Below, one piece after another: positions 23,681-36,449 of a stretch of 64,000 nucleotides of DNA. Each line of letters begins with the position of its first letter. The first letter of the stretch is position 1. Below the pieces are notes generated by a model. It saw nothing but the letters and a program-made list of their open reading frames with translations. It did no database searches and was not told where the DNA came from. The position numbers and the translations under genes were made by a program. The stretch comes from Physcia stellaris (taxonomy: Eukaryota > Ascomycota > Lecanoromycetes > Caliciales > Physciaceae), in assembly GCA_018902385.1 (NCBI GenBank), contig JABSSW010000034.1:124001-188000 (forward strand), in the 5' to 3' direction.

Positions 23681-24807
23681 CTAAGCGAACACAATAGCGC
23701 CGTTCTCGCACTTAGTGCCAGGGGCCACGGAGCCGAAGTTGATGAGACCACCGTTGGAGCAAATCATGAAGGTTGAGCCATCTGCGCTGCATTGGAGTGT
23801 TCCGTCAGGGGAGCAATCACCCTCGTTGTCGGCGCGGATGGTGTTGGTGGCTGTGTCGCAGTAGGTGCCTGTAGATTAATGGTATCAGTATCGGAGCGAT
23901 GCGGGAAGACCAAAAGGCTTAGAGAATGGAGGACTGATTGGGGAAGGGAAGGAAGAAAGGGGAGGGTAGGAAATTACTGACCTGGAGCTACAGGACCGAA
24001 GTTGACGAGGGATGTGCCGCTGCCATCAGATGAGGGCACGCAGAGACTGAAGCTGCGGGAGTCGTTGCAGACGACGCTACTAGGGGTGCAGCTTGTCGGG
24101 GTTTCTGTGGGAGCGACGCTAGAAACAGTGGAGGTCGAGAAAGTCGTGGGGACTGAGGAAGCTGAAGGGGACGAGTCGAAGGTTGTTGTTGTGGTGGAAG
24201 CGGTAGTGAGGGTGCTCAAGAACGTAGTTGTTGTTGTAGTGCTAGTGCTTTCAGAAGACTCGCTAGGGGGAGGGGCGATACCGAATGTCTCGGTGGCGGT
24301 TGAGGACTCCGAAATCACGCTGCCTGAGAACGTGCTGACGGGACCGGTGGGCGTAACGAGTGGTACCGTAATGCTGGTTGTCGACGCTGGTGCCGAGCTT
24401 GAGAGCGAAGAGGCCGATGAAGAAGCATCCGAGATGACGGACGAGAGCGAAGAGAGGACTGACGAGGAGCTCGACGCTGCAGAGGAGCTGGACAGGGACG
24501 AGGCCACAGAAGAGACTGATGAGGACACCGACGATGCAGAGCTTGCCGCCGAAGAAAGGCTGCTGACGGACGGCGCCGGTACTGCGCCTAATGGCAGAGA
24601 GGACACTGAAGAGGACTGTGAGAGGACCGACGAAGAGCTCGAAGCTGCGGATGAGCTGGACAGGGAGGAGGCCACAGACGAGACTGATGAGGACACCGAC
24701 GAGGCAGAGCTTGCTGCTGAAGACAAGCTGCTGGAGTCGCTCGTGCCCTGGCACGAGGCAAGAGGAGTGAAGGCTGCAGCAGCCAGGATGAAGGTCTTGG
24801 AATACAT
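23681..24807 (-). CDS. Secreted Ser/Thr-rich cell-wall-type protein with a Cys-rich C-terminal domain, 337 aa, 2 exons
   Basis: Exon 1 runs 24807-23982 and exon 2 runs 23868-23681, with a 113-bp intron in phase; total 1,014 bp. Residues 1-19 (MYSKTFILAAAAFTPLASC) form a signal peptide. Residues 20-225 are almost entirely Ser/Ala/Thr/Val and probably heavily O-mannosylated. They include two near-identical blocks of about 38 residues (SSLSSAASSASSVSSSVSS...), a recent internal duplication. The C-terminal 110 residues hold two related Cys modules, each closing on a NFG-x-VAPG motif (VNFGPVAPGTYC and INFGSVAPGTKC). These resemble small carbohydrate-binding repeats (CBM19/CBM52-like) of fungal wall proteins. 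The role is probably wall or chitin/glucan binding, but this is inference. A 304-codon open frame on the opposite strand is a compositional shadow of the repeats. Confidence 0.8.
24160..24780. repeat. Ser-codon repeat tract with a duplicated block
   Basis: Two blocks of roughly 115-125 bp (about 24410-24545 and 24640-24740) share long identical stretches of GAGGA/CGACG-type sequence on the plus strand. They encode the duplicated Ser/Ala blocks of the secreted protein. Confidence 0.6.
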
Positions 24808-26021
24808 GATGGTAGTCTTTGCTGATAGAGGAAGGAAGATGATCGCGAACGTGAAGTTTGCCTTTGATGATGAGGAGGAATTGTTGGTTTATATGTTAGC
24901 TGGACAGGAGACTTGACGAACGGAACTTAACACCGGAACTTGCGCATTTGCTCGCATTTCTTGTGCGTCAGTGTATCTCTCGGTCAACAAAAAATCTTCT
25001 CGTGGGAAGTTAATTCCTCTTAATTCCCTTAATCGTACGCAAAGCTTATACGATAGATATGGATGCTGGAGTAGTAGCGGAAAGCGATTTCACTTCAAAA
25101 AGCTGCTCATACGGCTTTGTACACCCATCAAAAACCTGATCTGTAACCAGTAATGGACTAGTAAATAGAGCAACGTTCTCCACAGGCTAATACACTTTTA
25201 GCTCCGAGGAAATCCTCGGTCACCGTGAGTATTGGGCATGAACCTTGCGAAGCGTTGTGGATCTGGACGATGTTCCCGACTTCTTGACAGCGGCAGAACG
25301 CCCACCATCTTGGTTCGGTCCTAGATCCCGATGTTTCAAGAATCCATGGGGATGTTTTTAGCTTGGCGGTGGGCGTTTAATGGTGGAAGCACCCGGATAT
25401 GTGCCCTTTCATTAGCGCTTAATATCTACCCTCCTGACTGATCCTCATGACAGGAAACGGCGCTCACTAAAAATGACTTTATGAGCTGGATTTGGCCGAC
25501 GTCATCTTCTGGCTCCTAGCAATGGCTTGAGTTGAGGTTTTCGGAGAAGGGGAGCAGAACTCTTGAGTCTCTGGGTCCAGACTCACCATTGCACGCCGGT
25601 ACCAACTACTTATCCTTGCCATTTCACCCTCTTGGACTAAAAAGCCTTGGCTATACCAATTGGTAGTAAGTTGTTCTCAGTGATCTGCAGACCACCGAAA
25701 GTATCCATTGCCTCAGAGGCATAGATCTGTCCCACTCATCTGTTATACGCTGTCAAGTCCGTCGATTTCATTTGGGTTGGGACGACTATTCCGTGCTCCA
25801 ACCCATACTGTCTCTCCGCCGGGTACTAGATTAGCTCGTTGAAGACGTCAAGAATATCTTCCCAGGTTTGCTCTCGAAGTTCGATGTACTCTGTTTAATG
25901 CTAGGCTTTCATCATATGCCGCTTTTGCTCTTTGGTACACTTCCTCTTCCCTGATGATTAACTCACTCGGGAAACAATACGTCTTTGAATTGTTGCAAGA
26001 ATCACTACAATTTCCAGATGC
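24808..26021. other. Intergenic, no gene recognised
   Basis: Only short frames without support are present. The first few hundred bases should contain the promoter of the minus-strand secreted protein. Confidence 0.35.
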
Positions 26022-26172
26022 TATCCTACGCATTGGTGGAGGGCGGCACTTCGGATTTCGCGCTCACGAGTTCCCGGCAGCGGAGCGCTCTATGGGGGAT
26101 TCCGGGCCTGCTCCAGCTGGTCCTTAGCTAATTACCGCCTGGAGCCGAAGTGCTATAGCAGTGCATGGGATA
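26022..26172. mobile_element. MITE-like element, copy 1 (151 bp, TA-flanked, inverted ends)
   Basis: It begins TATCCTACGCATTGGTGG and ends GCAGTGCATGGGATA, imperfect inverted repeats bounded by TA. The interior shares long blocks with 41993-42135, including GGCACTTCGGATT, GTTCCC-GCAGCGGA, TTCCGGGCC and GAGCCGAAG. It has no coding capacity. TA duplication with short inverted repeats fits Stowaway-like derivatives of Tc1/mariner elements. Coordinates include the TA at each end. Confidence 0.72.
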
Positions 26173-27270
26173 GGCCGCCGTATATGCCAAGACCGTCTCC
26201 GTCATAGGGCAATCGCAAATAACACTCCCCAGATTATTCTGCTTGTTTTTAACCCGTAATGAGAGATGTGTACGTTTCGTCTCTACCGTTATCGAAAGCG
26301 TAAATGATTGGGAGAAGTATCAGGTGAAAACGGTGTTAGTATTACCAGACTCAGTCAGATATCAGTATGGATGACAAGTCGCATCTCCAAGATACTTATT
26401 GAATCAGGACCAATCAGGAAGTACGAACACAGTAATCTCATCCTCATCATTGTTGCTAAACTCAGCCAAGTGTTGGTTTGCATCATGAGTTGATCCTCTT
26501 TTACAATCCGTGCTTACTTAAAAGGTCCATATAGATTAAGCCATCTTGGAAAGTGCCGTACCACTAGACTCGGCTGAGCGTTGGTTGGCCTTAAAAGCCG
26601 CTTCCTCAACACATCGTGTTACATGAATACAACTTTATAAGAAGGGAGAATCAGTCCGAAAAACCCTACTATCAGGAAGCCTGCACCTTCTGATTTAGGG
26701 AAGAAGCGGGTCACTGATCGGGACGCTGTAGCTTCTTATAATCTCTTCCAGAGTGTCTAGACCCAAGGAGCCGAATGATCATAGTTATCCCATTTTTGTT
26801 CAAAGGTCGCGAATGCCCAGCCGGAATCGCATGATTAGTCTTGATGGAGTTGTATATCTTTGGCCATCCAGAGTCTGGTACATTGCCTTAACTCCGGGGA
26901 AGCTCGGCGTTAAGATGGGCACCAAGTAAACTTGATCTATCATCATAACAGCTGTCGGTTGTTTTCTTGGTCATCTGTCAGCTTTCGATTGTGTATTGAT
27001 GATGACCATTTGACCATACACGTTGGTGTGTTCTTCAGTAGGTCTCTTTCTTGACGTGGATGTCTGATTCTAGTTCCATATCCGAGATATCAGCACGATT
27101 ATCAGAGCAACATCCGAAACATCAGCACCATTGACAGAGACTGCTTGTTCGTCGGTAGATGCAGCATCTTCGGTACGAAACTCGATTAGTGGTACTTGTC
27201 ATCTGGAGCCTTACCGCCAAAGACAAAGTCCCTTCAGTTTAACCTGCGTCGTCCTACGATAACTTTTTCC
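26173..27270. other. Intergenic, no gene recognised
   Basis: No coding signal is convincing. The last part is the probable promoter of the oxidoreductase gene. Confidence 0.35.
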
Positions 27271-28430
27271 ATGGATATTCCCAAGACTATGGCTGCAGCC
27301 GTTATCCGGGAAGCTGGCGGACCCGAGAAATTCAAGATCGAACAATGGCCTGTTCCTACCCCTGTAAGATCGCACTCAGCTTATTATTTTACTCACCCGA
27401 CCTGTCCACTCTTGAGCTTCTTTGGGTGTTCTCTTATTGACATCTACGCAGAAAGAAAACCAAGTTCTCATCCGTGTTCATGCCTTCGGCCTCAACCGCT
27501 CGGAAATGTTTACCCGCAAGGGTCTCTCACCGCCATCAATTGTGAAATTTCCACGAATCCTCGGGATCGAGGCTGTGGGCCGTGTGGCGGCTGCTCCAAG
27601 TAATGAGGCCAAGTTCCCCCTAGGTGCTGTCGTTGCCACAGCCATGGGCGGAATGGGTCGAACATTCGATGGCGGGTACGCCGAATATACCTGTGTGCCT
27701 GTAAATCAGGTACGTTTAATCTTGAGACCACAGGAATCCCTTGCAAGCTTCGGGATGCTTACTTTTGCAGGTCCAAGTTATCCAGAACAGCCCCTCACTT
27801 CCTTGGTCAATCATCGGTGCTCTTCCAGAAATGATGCAGACAGTATATGGCGGTCTTTTCACATGTTTGCATTTGCAGAAGAACGACCGTCTCCTCATCC
27901 GCGGTGGCACCACTTCCATTGGGCTTGCCGCCAGCGCCATAGCTAAGCACCACGGCGCATTCGTCGCTTCCACGACTCGCGACCCTTCCAGAAAAGCTTT
28001 GCTAACAGAGTACGGCGCGGACCAAGTCTTCATTGACAACGGCAGCATCGCAGAAGAAGCGACACGGGATGGTAAATTCAGCAAATGTCTTGAAGTTGTT
28101 GGCGTTTCGACATTGGTCGATTCTTTGCAGTGCGTCTCTAAAGGGGGTACGCTATGTGCGGTGGGTGCTGTTTGCGATAAATTCGATTTCGACGATCCGC
28201 CTTTCAATCCTATGGCTGCGATCCCGACAGCGGTGAATTTTACGGCGTACCACAGTAACATCGAGGCAGTGGCTGCGCTGCCACTGGATGAATTAATTGA
28301 TCTGGTGTCGAAGGGAAAGCTGAAGATTCCAGTTGGGAAGGTCTTTGAGGGAATTGATCAGATTGTGGAAGCGCATAGGTTGATGGATTCAAACCAGGCG
28401 GGTGGGAAGATAGTGGTTACTCTTGGGTGA
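27271..28430 (+). CDS. Zinc-independent MDR-family (quinone oxidoreductase-like) NADPH dehydrogenase, 336 aa, 3 exons
   Basis: Exons 27271-27363, 27452-27709 and 27771-28430 total 1,011 bp in phase. The protein opens MAAAVIREAGGPEKFKIEQWPVP, then VLIRVHAFGLNRSEMFTRKG and GIEAVGRV, the GroES-like domain of quinone oxidoreductases. Next come NDRLLIRGGTTSIGLAASAIAK, the Rossmann dinucleotide loop, and EAHRLMDSNQAGGKIVVT, the standard C-terminal segment. The catalytic-zinc Cys/His set of alcohol dehydrogenases is absent, so it should use NAD(P)H to reduce quinones, enones or similar acceptors in the cytosol. It stands alone, with no linked pathway genes. An in-frame upstream extension lacks an ATG before 27271. 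Confidence 0.87.
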
Positions 28431-29693
28431 TTGTATCGGCTGTTCTCGCTTTCTGCTTGTTGTTTCCTTTGGATTTTATTCGGTGGTAAATCTACACCCC
28501 TCGATGATACACACACGCTTTTATAACTACACTTGACTTTTTGGTAGGCATACAGTTTCCCTCCCAAATGATCGCTTCGGAGTTGCCATCATCTTCAAAG
28601 CTCCGTGACTCAAGTATGTACTATGCAGAACTAGCAAGGTATTATAGAGAAATACATTCTATCTCAACAGCAATGCCTCTTATCAGACCCGTGGCTTGCA
28701 GAGCAATCATGCCGTCATTTCGACGTGCTCGCCCGGATGTAGTCAACTCACATCAATTGTTCGACTGTTCTTGACACTCGTCAAGACTTGTTCTTAGCCA
28801 CTCGAAAGAGGTGAATGTCTTTCATGTGAGCAGTCGACATCAAGATAATTGAAATCATAATAACGTCACTAAAACACTTACTGACGTCTTGGTGAGCTCA
28901 GGCTGGTGGGTACGACCTTCTAACGTCGATGGTGCTCCTCACTCTTGACCCTGTCGCTGGCACTGTCCCTGGTGATCATGGGCATAAGAGACCACCTGAT
29001 CTCGATTTTAATACATGCACAGTGTGTTGGGGTCAATATGTGCCAAATCCTCCTGACGGTTCAAAAGCTACGACATTCTAATGGATGGCGTTAAGCAGTC
29101 CCGAGATGATTAAGTTTGCTAGGGTCTCAGGTGCCACGTGTTATCACATGTCGCTCGGGCAGCTCATCCACAAAGCCAAAAGGACCTCGGTGACTGCTCC
29201 GTCGAAGCACCGTCTCGATGTGGCTGACTGATTAATCCATGCCGAGAAAGTTGTCAGCCAGGAAGCGAACATGGCTTTCGAGAGAATTTTCAGACTCCTG
29301 ATTTCCGGGACTTGGTCGCCATCGCTTCTAGACTGCATCATCATCTGAGAGACACCGAATAGAACTATCAAGCAATCAACTGTTCACCGGTCTCATGCTG
29401 TGGTATTCCTCCATTTGTTGGCCTACTGTTCTGTCCAACAAGGTTTGGGTACTTCATCCGGACACAGGATCCTAACTGAACGTATACACCTTGATCAAGC
29501 TAGGTCTACAAGGTATTGATGCATATGGGTGGATGACGTCGCAACTGTATTATACCATAAACACTGGGTTTCCAGGGGATCCTTATCTACAACGTGAGTA
29601 CCCACTCCTAATGTCTAAAACGACATCTATGCAAAGCCAAGATGGAGACTACTCTCGCTTTCCAAGATGATATAGTCTCTGTCTCTGCCTATC
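28431..29693. other. Intergenic between convergent genes, no gene recognised
   Basis: There are short frames only, none with recognisable family features. Confidence 0.35.
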
Positions 29694-31320
29694 CTATTTC
29701 AGACCGATGACAGCCTCACTGAGAGCCAGCTCATCACTCGCTTCCCTCTCCACAGGATGAATCCTCGGCATCGGGGCAATCGACCCATCGTTCAACTTCA
29801 CCCAATTCTTCCCCTTTACCGGCTCATGAGGTTCGTATGACTCGTGATTGCCCCTGCTGGTCTGCTTGTTGTGAGTGGTTTTGTTCAAAGTCGCGAGAGC
29901 GACATCACGGCTACCCCTTGACCCGGAGAGATGGTGCCAGAAGAGAGGAAGGGTAGGGAGGCAGCCACAGATCAGACCGCAAGCTAATTCGGCGTAGCTT
30001 TACACGTAGTCAGCGAGAGATGCTAGAAGAGGTTGAAGCTCAATACACTTACCCCAGAAGTCCGGTCTGCTGGTGGATGTAGGAGAAGTCTTTGCTCCCA
30101 ATGAGTTTGATCTGAAAATAAATTCGTACTATGCAACAGGTACTTGCACTGCCAAAAGTCAGCAAAGCTCGCAGCTGCAAGGGGTAAAGACAGAACGAAC
30201 AAGAGACCCGTGCCGAATATCGCCGATATGCCTATCTTGCGCTTTGTGCTCATCTGGAGTTTCCAAATGATGTGCAATGGAACAGAAAGCATGATCAGAT
30301 CTGAGGCTGAGTTGAAGGTGGCCGATGTTATGTATAGAGATTTGCTATCCAGGCACTTTCCTTCTATTTCAGGGCTCCAGATCTTGCGTCGAGGGCGACA
30401 AGCGAATATGGCAAGGAAGACCGCGATGGCGTAGAAGGCTGTGTTGACAAACATCAAAACCTGCATCACCCAATACAAGGCGTTTCGCTTGACAGCGAGG
30501 AAGATCCGGGTGATGAGGAGCAGGATGGACAATTTGATGGATGCAATCGCGATGCAATAAAGCATGTCACTGTAGTTGGAGAGCTGATCGGTCAGTGAAG
30601 ATCAGTGGACTGGAGAGAGAAAACCGAGCTTACCAGCAGATTTGTTTTCAATACATCGTGGGTGATGTTCCACTGATGTGCTCCAGCGCCGACCACTCCT
30701 GCACGCCATTCAAGAGCCACAAATGGTATGTAACACAGCTAAACCGCGTGTTAGTGAACATTCATTGGCTCCGTGATCTGTGCTGTATCAAAGACGTATT
30801 AATTGGAGAATCTCTGCTTGAGGTATCGGGTCATCATGCGCCATCAACAACCACAGAATTGATACCATTCTCCGCCGGATCGATGTTTCTTTCAGGCAGA
30901 GAACACTTGGGAACACACGTCGGGGTATCTCGAACTTTAGGGTGGGAGAATTATTGTGCTTACCCATCCCAAGAAAATGGAATAATCCTCCCAGAGATAT
31001 CCCTTCATGACACGGGCTTTGACGTACATGCGCGCTGCTACCAATAGCGTCGATAGGATTACACCGCCTACTATCGTGATTTCTACATAAGGCAGAAGAG
31101 TATAAGGGTTATCGAAGTTGGGGATAACCTGGATAAATATGCGAGTCAGTAAGGTTTGGTGGATTTGAACAGAGTCATTGAGAATCTATCGATATCCTGA
31201 TATTCTGCGCTCTTGAATGGTAAAGCTCGCGCGACTACTTACTCCAGGTGGCGGTGTAAGTGCAGGATTAGGAGGAGCGGTAATAGTATAGACGGATCCA
31301 GTGTGTTCAGCTTGAACCAT
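29694..31320 (-). CDS. SAT4-type (fungal rhodopsin-domain) seven-helix integral membrane protein, 379 aa, 6 exons
   Basis: Exons, in order: 31320-31243, 31128-30964, 30738-30634, 30583-30192, 30148-30053 and 29997-29694. They sum to 1,140 bp in phase and end in TAG. The short N-terminus precedes VEITIVGGVILSTLLVAARMYVKARV and LWEDYSIFLGW. These are followed by GVVGAGAHQW, YCIAIASIKLSILLLITRIF, the CRP...C segment, a Ser/Ala-rich helix, ASTCCIVRIYFQIKLIGSKDFSY and ACGLICGCLPTLPLF. This is the layout of the Pezizomycotina SAT4 family, named after a protein near trichothecene genes, with about seven helices and a hydrophilic basic tail. The molecular role is unknown, although some related proteins are linked to virulence or effector response. 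Intron 4 is only 43 bp but has a CTGAC branch site and is the one option that restores frame. Confidence 0.85.
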
Positions 31321-34300
31321 GATGCTGAGATCCTGCAAGATCAATTGAGTACTGGAAGATGTAGGGACTGGTGATGAAGAGTCCGGGATTTTCGCTATAG
31401 AGCAGTAGACTCTCCAGAAGGACGAGGAGATGATATAGCGAAGTACCAGCCCATACTCCAAGGTCGTCGAGGCAGAACCTTGAACGCTGTATAGTGCTCC
31501 CGTATAGTGTGGAGAAAGCGAGATTGGAGGTCAAAGCATGTATCTTGCTCCTCGCTTGCATCAACGATAATTGAAACAGGCCTGTGCGCGCACGATATTC
31601 CCCTAGCTTGGAACCGTCCTTCTGGGCCCCGGACCATGAGGTTCAGACTTGACCTCGGGGCGCGCCCCGGAAGGGTCTTTCCCACGTGGATTCGTGATCC
31701 AAGCTGCATCATCTAACAATCCGGAGAAGTGGGGAGAGTTCGGTGGCGTTTGACCGGCCAATGAACCTCTCCATTTTTCGTGCTTTTTTCGTCTAGCGCA
31801 CGCGCCGGTTGAACTTTGTTATTCTCTATCCTCCACAAGGCGATGTTCGTCTCCGCTAACTTGGGAACGCTTTGACGCAGAAGGAGTTGTATCCTGAGCC
31901 ATGGGTAGAAAGAATGGTGAGTACCTATGCCTGCTTATGGAAGCTCTTTTTCGCAATCAATATGTTCTTTACCACGAGTCTCCCCGCGAAAAAGGCACGT
32001 GATTACTGTGGAGAAAATGCTGTAGAATTCAAGTGTAATGCAGCTTTCTTTGGACTGGATATTCAAATCCTTCATTCTCCATGACCAGCCACAGAAAATT
32101 GATCATTATTTGTCGACTCCTGCCAAGGTTATACAAAGGCGCTGAGAACGGATAGCTTACCGGCCAAGAGCCTCATACTTTAGCTGGCTTGAGCGGCGCC
32201 TGGGCTGCAAGGAACATCAAGCTTGGCGGCAATCTGAGACAGTGAATATCCCAACTTACGGCTGCCATTGGCCTGATTAACCGACCCGAGTAGTCATGAA
32301 ATATTTAGTTTGTGACTTTAAGCTTGGCGGGTGCTTTGACCCACGCAAGACATTTGAGAACATTGAAAATATTCCATCCTGTGACTGGGGTATGCGATGA
32401 CCCTGCGAAAAATTTCCCATAGACTGATAAACTTACGTCTCCCAGGCTAATACCGCGTCAGAGGTGATGATAAAGGATCGTACAGGAACAGACGATTTGA
32501 GCCTTGGCTAGTAAGATGATGTAACATGCGACAAGTAAAGCCCAAGATGTCTTGTTCTTCATCAACTTTGCAGTGGGCACATTGCCTGCCCAGCCCTACT
32601 CGCCTCGTCTCGAACCCAAGAGAAAGCGTTTCTCGTCACTCTGAAGTATCTCTTGGCCTGCGAGCGCCCAAATCCAGGACTAAGGATCGTAATTTAAACA
32701 GCAGACACGATCTCGCACGTCGGTCTTTATCTTAGACAAATTACTGGCTATGGATAAGTCTCCAAGGTGATGATGCCTGACGCATGTTGAATAGCTGAGA
32801 ATGATCCCTCCTTTTTGGGTGGCCAACCTCCTCGCATATCTGAGATTCTCTGTGGTTGAATGCCTCAGCATCAAGGATACAACCCATTGTTGGAGAAAAT
32901 TGGGATGGGATCGTGGATCTTTTCCCCCGCCCACCATTAAGAGACACCCATACGATATGAATTCCACGGACCTTGGACGTTAGTAGAAATCTCTGCTCTC
33001 TTTCCTTCTTTCATTCTGATCAGCAACGCCAAGTACCCAGCAAAGCCTCTTGGCTCTCCCATCTCTGACCCTTATCATTGCTCGAGAGTTTCAGGATATA
33101 ATCCGCTTGTCCCCAACAACCAGTGGACCGCTGTTGTAGAGAAATGCAATCACGGTCGATTGCATACGGTAAGATACAGCTTGTTTGCTCGCGCAAACAA
33201 GAGGTTTAACCTTCACTTTTATGAGGGACACAGCTTCACCTGCTTTTCTTCTTTTCTCTTATTTCCTTCCATGTTACCCAGATTCAAGCCACTCTCGCCC
33301 AACCACCGAGTTCGCTTTCGCGCCGAATGTCTCGATCTACGGTTGCACCAGCTGCGTGCAGTTTCCTCTAACCAAGCCTGCAGTCCTGGTTGAGGATTCC
33401 TTAAGCAAATCGACTCCGCAATTGTGCCATATGTGCCGCCTGGCCTAAACTCCAAGACCGCGCTCACCCAAAGCCTGACTCAATTCACAATGAAACAGAG
33501 CATCGAGCTTCAGTCCCCTTTACCCCGTGCTGAAACAATCGAACAGAACGCCAACATCCCACTGTTCAGTGCAGCCGGAGGAGACACCCTGTGGAACCTG
33601 GAGAAATAGCACAAAGCGTGCATTCCCTGGTATAAAGGCGACTACTGTAGTACACTATACATGTTGCCACTGGATGTGAAGAACACCACGAGGTAGGTCA
33701 ATATGCGGGTGGAGAAGATGGGCTGACGAGTCAAGGCGTCCGGGATACATGTGTTCAAGTCTTGCGAAACGCGTATTGAGGCTTGAACATTGGGAAGAAG
33801 GGGGAAGCAGAGATCTATTGTCTCAGGAGCTTGGTTGTCTGGTCTGTGGGCCAGCTGATGTTGGAAAAGGTAAGTCATTCTGCAAATTGCTGTATGGTTG
33901 CCTTTCCTCGCTGATACTGCGCAGTGAAGACTCCGGTCAAAGACAGCCATGTCCCTGTCTTCGATATAGGCGGAAACATGGAGGCCGATTGCAAGAAGAA
34001 ATATTGCCGGTGCTTACTTCTCAATAGGCTGGTTAGCTTTGCCTGGCAGCTAGTCCTGCGAAGATGTGATGAACCATCCTGACTTGGAAATCGAGGAGTA
34101 CCTTCATGCAATACCTCCAAGCATGACTCTTTCACAATGACACGACCTGTTTATTGCCATCAGGAGACTTCCTTTGGATTTTCGCTTTGGGTGCATCTCA
34201 TATATTCCCTGTCTCAGTAGTCGTGTACTATCTTACTTCTTACATTTTGCTGGCTTTCCCTTCTTTCGACACCGCATTGTTCGAGCCCCAAAGTAGTCAC

Positions 34301-35108
34301 TTCTATTTCCCTAGCCGGAATCAGGCGTTGTTGCCTGGCATCGGATGTGGAGCTGATGAATCTAGTGGAAAAACACAATGAAGTACGATAATTGTGCTTT
34401 TCCGTACCCTTCTCTTCCTGATTTAAATCGTAATCTAGGATCAGAATTTATTTCGTGAACAACTAGCGGAAGATGTCTCATAGCTCAATCTTTTAATTTC
34501 CAACAGTTGTCCTCCTTGGGGGTTACCAAGAGCTTCGGCCATCCCTCGCCGGTACCTACCGCATCATTGAGATCCGGGTTCGTACACCCTCCTTCTTAAA
34601 TTACACGGATGCCCGGGCCCGTCCTAGAGGCGGAGTCGATCGCACTATCTTATGCTCATGATCCGAAGTAGATTGCGAATGCTATTGATGTGGGCTCAAA
34701 GAAATTTGATAGTGCTTCCTGGATAATGCTGGACCGAGCGGTCAGAGCAAACCTATCCTTTGATGTCATGCGTATCAGCTGGGATGATATGCGGATTCAA
34801 TTTGCTTATGACTCCTGATGTGCTTTATTTAATTCATCCTGCTTCCATAGATACTTTTCCTTATCAAAATTATCGTTTCCCACATCTCCAAGTGGGTGAG
34901 TTTGTTCGCCCTACCCTGGAGTCTTCACAGGTGCTGTCACCTAAGGCTGTTGAAGGCAGCGGATGAGCTAACACCCCATGAATAGGGTCCCATAATTCAC
35001 ATAACACCAATGAACATGGGATGGAATTTGGACAAGCTGTCTCTCAATCATGAGTAATCATCGCTGGGGGTTTCGAGTGGTTGGTTGTATGTCGGGATTC
35101 AACTCGTA
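31321..35108. other. 3.8-kb gene-poor stretch
   Basis: Frames of 60-105 codons occur on both strands, but none has a convincing start, splice set or family motif. A GC-rich patch at 31,560-31,690 upstream of the SAT4-type gene may be its promoter. The open patch at 33,160-33,610 and a minus-strand patch at 33,640-34,135 could be gene remnants but cannot be supported. Confidence 0.35.
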
Positions 35109-35972
35109 TTAGTAACTATCCACGTTCAAGCTTTCGCCCGGATCGTTGAGGTGCGGATAGACAGCGCTTCCTCCTTCTCCAATGTACCTCCCATTGTCCT
35201 TGAGTATCGCATTAAAACAAAGCCATTCATCCGGATCGAGCGTATGGATCTGGGCATGCGACATTTTTACTAAGACCCAGAATATACCCTTCTTGCTTAG
35301 CTGCGATGGTCGCTGGGTGGTCCACCAGACGGGAAATACCGTATACGGAGATGCAGTCCATTCCCCTACAAATGCCAGTACATTGCCATCAGGACGCTCA
35401 GCAATCTTGACCATCGCTGAAAGCGTTCCCATTATGACCTCCCCCATAGGATGCGGTCTTCCAAACGCTACGATGGATTCAAGGCTAAAATCGTCATCTC
35501 TTAGTCTGATCTTTGCGTGCCCCGTGTCATTGCTTGTTGAGAATCCCAGCAAATTATCATTTGGCGAGTCCACGGCTTCGTGCTTGTCGGTTGAAATGAT
35601 TGGAACGATGGCCATTCTCCCAACCACCTCGCCACGCCAGCGCACATTCGCTGCTATCACGACGTAACGATTATTCTGGACCATGTCGTCCATGGCTCTG
35701 ATAAGAGTCCAGACAGCGAAACGGCGCTCTAGGGCTTGTGGGCCCACTGATCGGAACATAAGCCGAATTCCAGATGAATCTGCCCAGATTTCATTGCGCT
35801 GAGGCAAACGGCTATCCCAACTCCAATCATCTGCGAGGACCTGTGCGGCTATCGCTCGTACCGTCATTAACAGCACAACTTTTGGATCAAATCGATTTGA
35901 AAGTCGATAGGCAAAGGTCCGCTGGGCCTGCCGGTGAGTAGCTGTAGGTCACATCGACGTGCTCAGATGCAC
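35109..35972 (-). pseudogene. Hypothetical protein, probably decayed or frameshifted near its 5' end
   Basis: The main open frame runs from about 35950 down to the stop at 35109 and reads QRTFAYRLSNRF..., then ADDWSWDSRLPQRNEIWADSS, RRFAVWTLIRAMDDMVQNNRYV, WRGEVVGRMAIVP and WLCFNAILKDNGRYIGEGGS. It looks genuinely coding, with good Trp/Arg distribution over about 270 codons, but I do not recognise the family. The only plausible ATG upstream (35972-35970) opens MPLNHSASEHVDVTYSYSPAG, one frame away. Dropping one C in the GCCCAG near 35925 would join the two. No splice pair bridges them. So a one-base indel, or a mis-seen first exon, is likely. Confidence 0.45.
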
Positions 35973-36449
35973 TATGGTTCAAAGGCATCCCTACCACGAC
36001 AGAGATCGGTAGAAGAAGAAAAGAACGGCGAGACGCCTTGCGTTACGACTGATGGAACGCACCAGAATTGAAAGATACTAGAGCAATTGGAAACAAAAGA
36101 AAAGTTCGCTACATTATAAATCTTACATGAATGGATTGTTTACTCACACAATTGGCAGGTGGGACCAGTTTCGCCAGTCTTTGTACCGCCCATACGCGAC
36201 TCAACTGCGAATATCCGACCCACACGTTGTGGCGAAATAGATGGAGCCCTAAAAGCAATATCTCTGTGCCGTGATTCATCGGAAATAATTTGCGGCTAAC
36301 ATTCGTGGCTCTTAAGAGTGTCCAAAAGGATTGGGGAGAGCATTGCGAAAAACATGCTTCTGACGGCTCGTATATCGTTGACGACATCGTCGCGTATCAA
36401 CTGAACACCTCAGTCCTATTTGCTACATTTTAGGGTTGAGTATAACCAA
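35973..36449. other. Intergenic or remnant, nothing supported
   Basis: A 92-codon ATG-started minus-strand frame (36387-36109) has a plausible splice donor after codon 80, but the onward exon ends at once and no family is evident. Confidence 0.3.

Noticed and set aside
24002-24916. 304-codon plus-strand open frame
   Set aside because: It is antisense to the Ser-rich secreted protein. Its Glu/Asp/Val-rich composition is what Ser/Ala codons give in reverse, and it has no family features.
34541-34602. tRNA-like B-box word GGGTTCG
   Set aside because: No matching acceptor, D-arm or anticodon-arm pairing could be drawn around it.
36109-36387. 92-codon minus-strand ATG frame with a possible splice donor
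   Set aside because: The downstream exon that would follow stops almost at once and cannot be joined in phase to the 35109-35972 gene.
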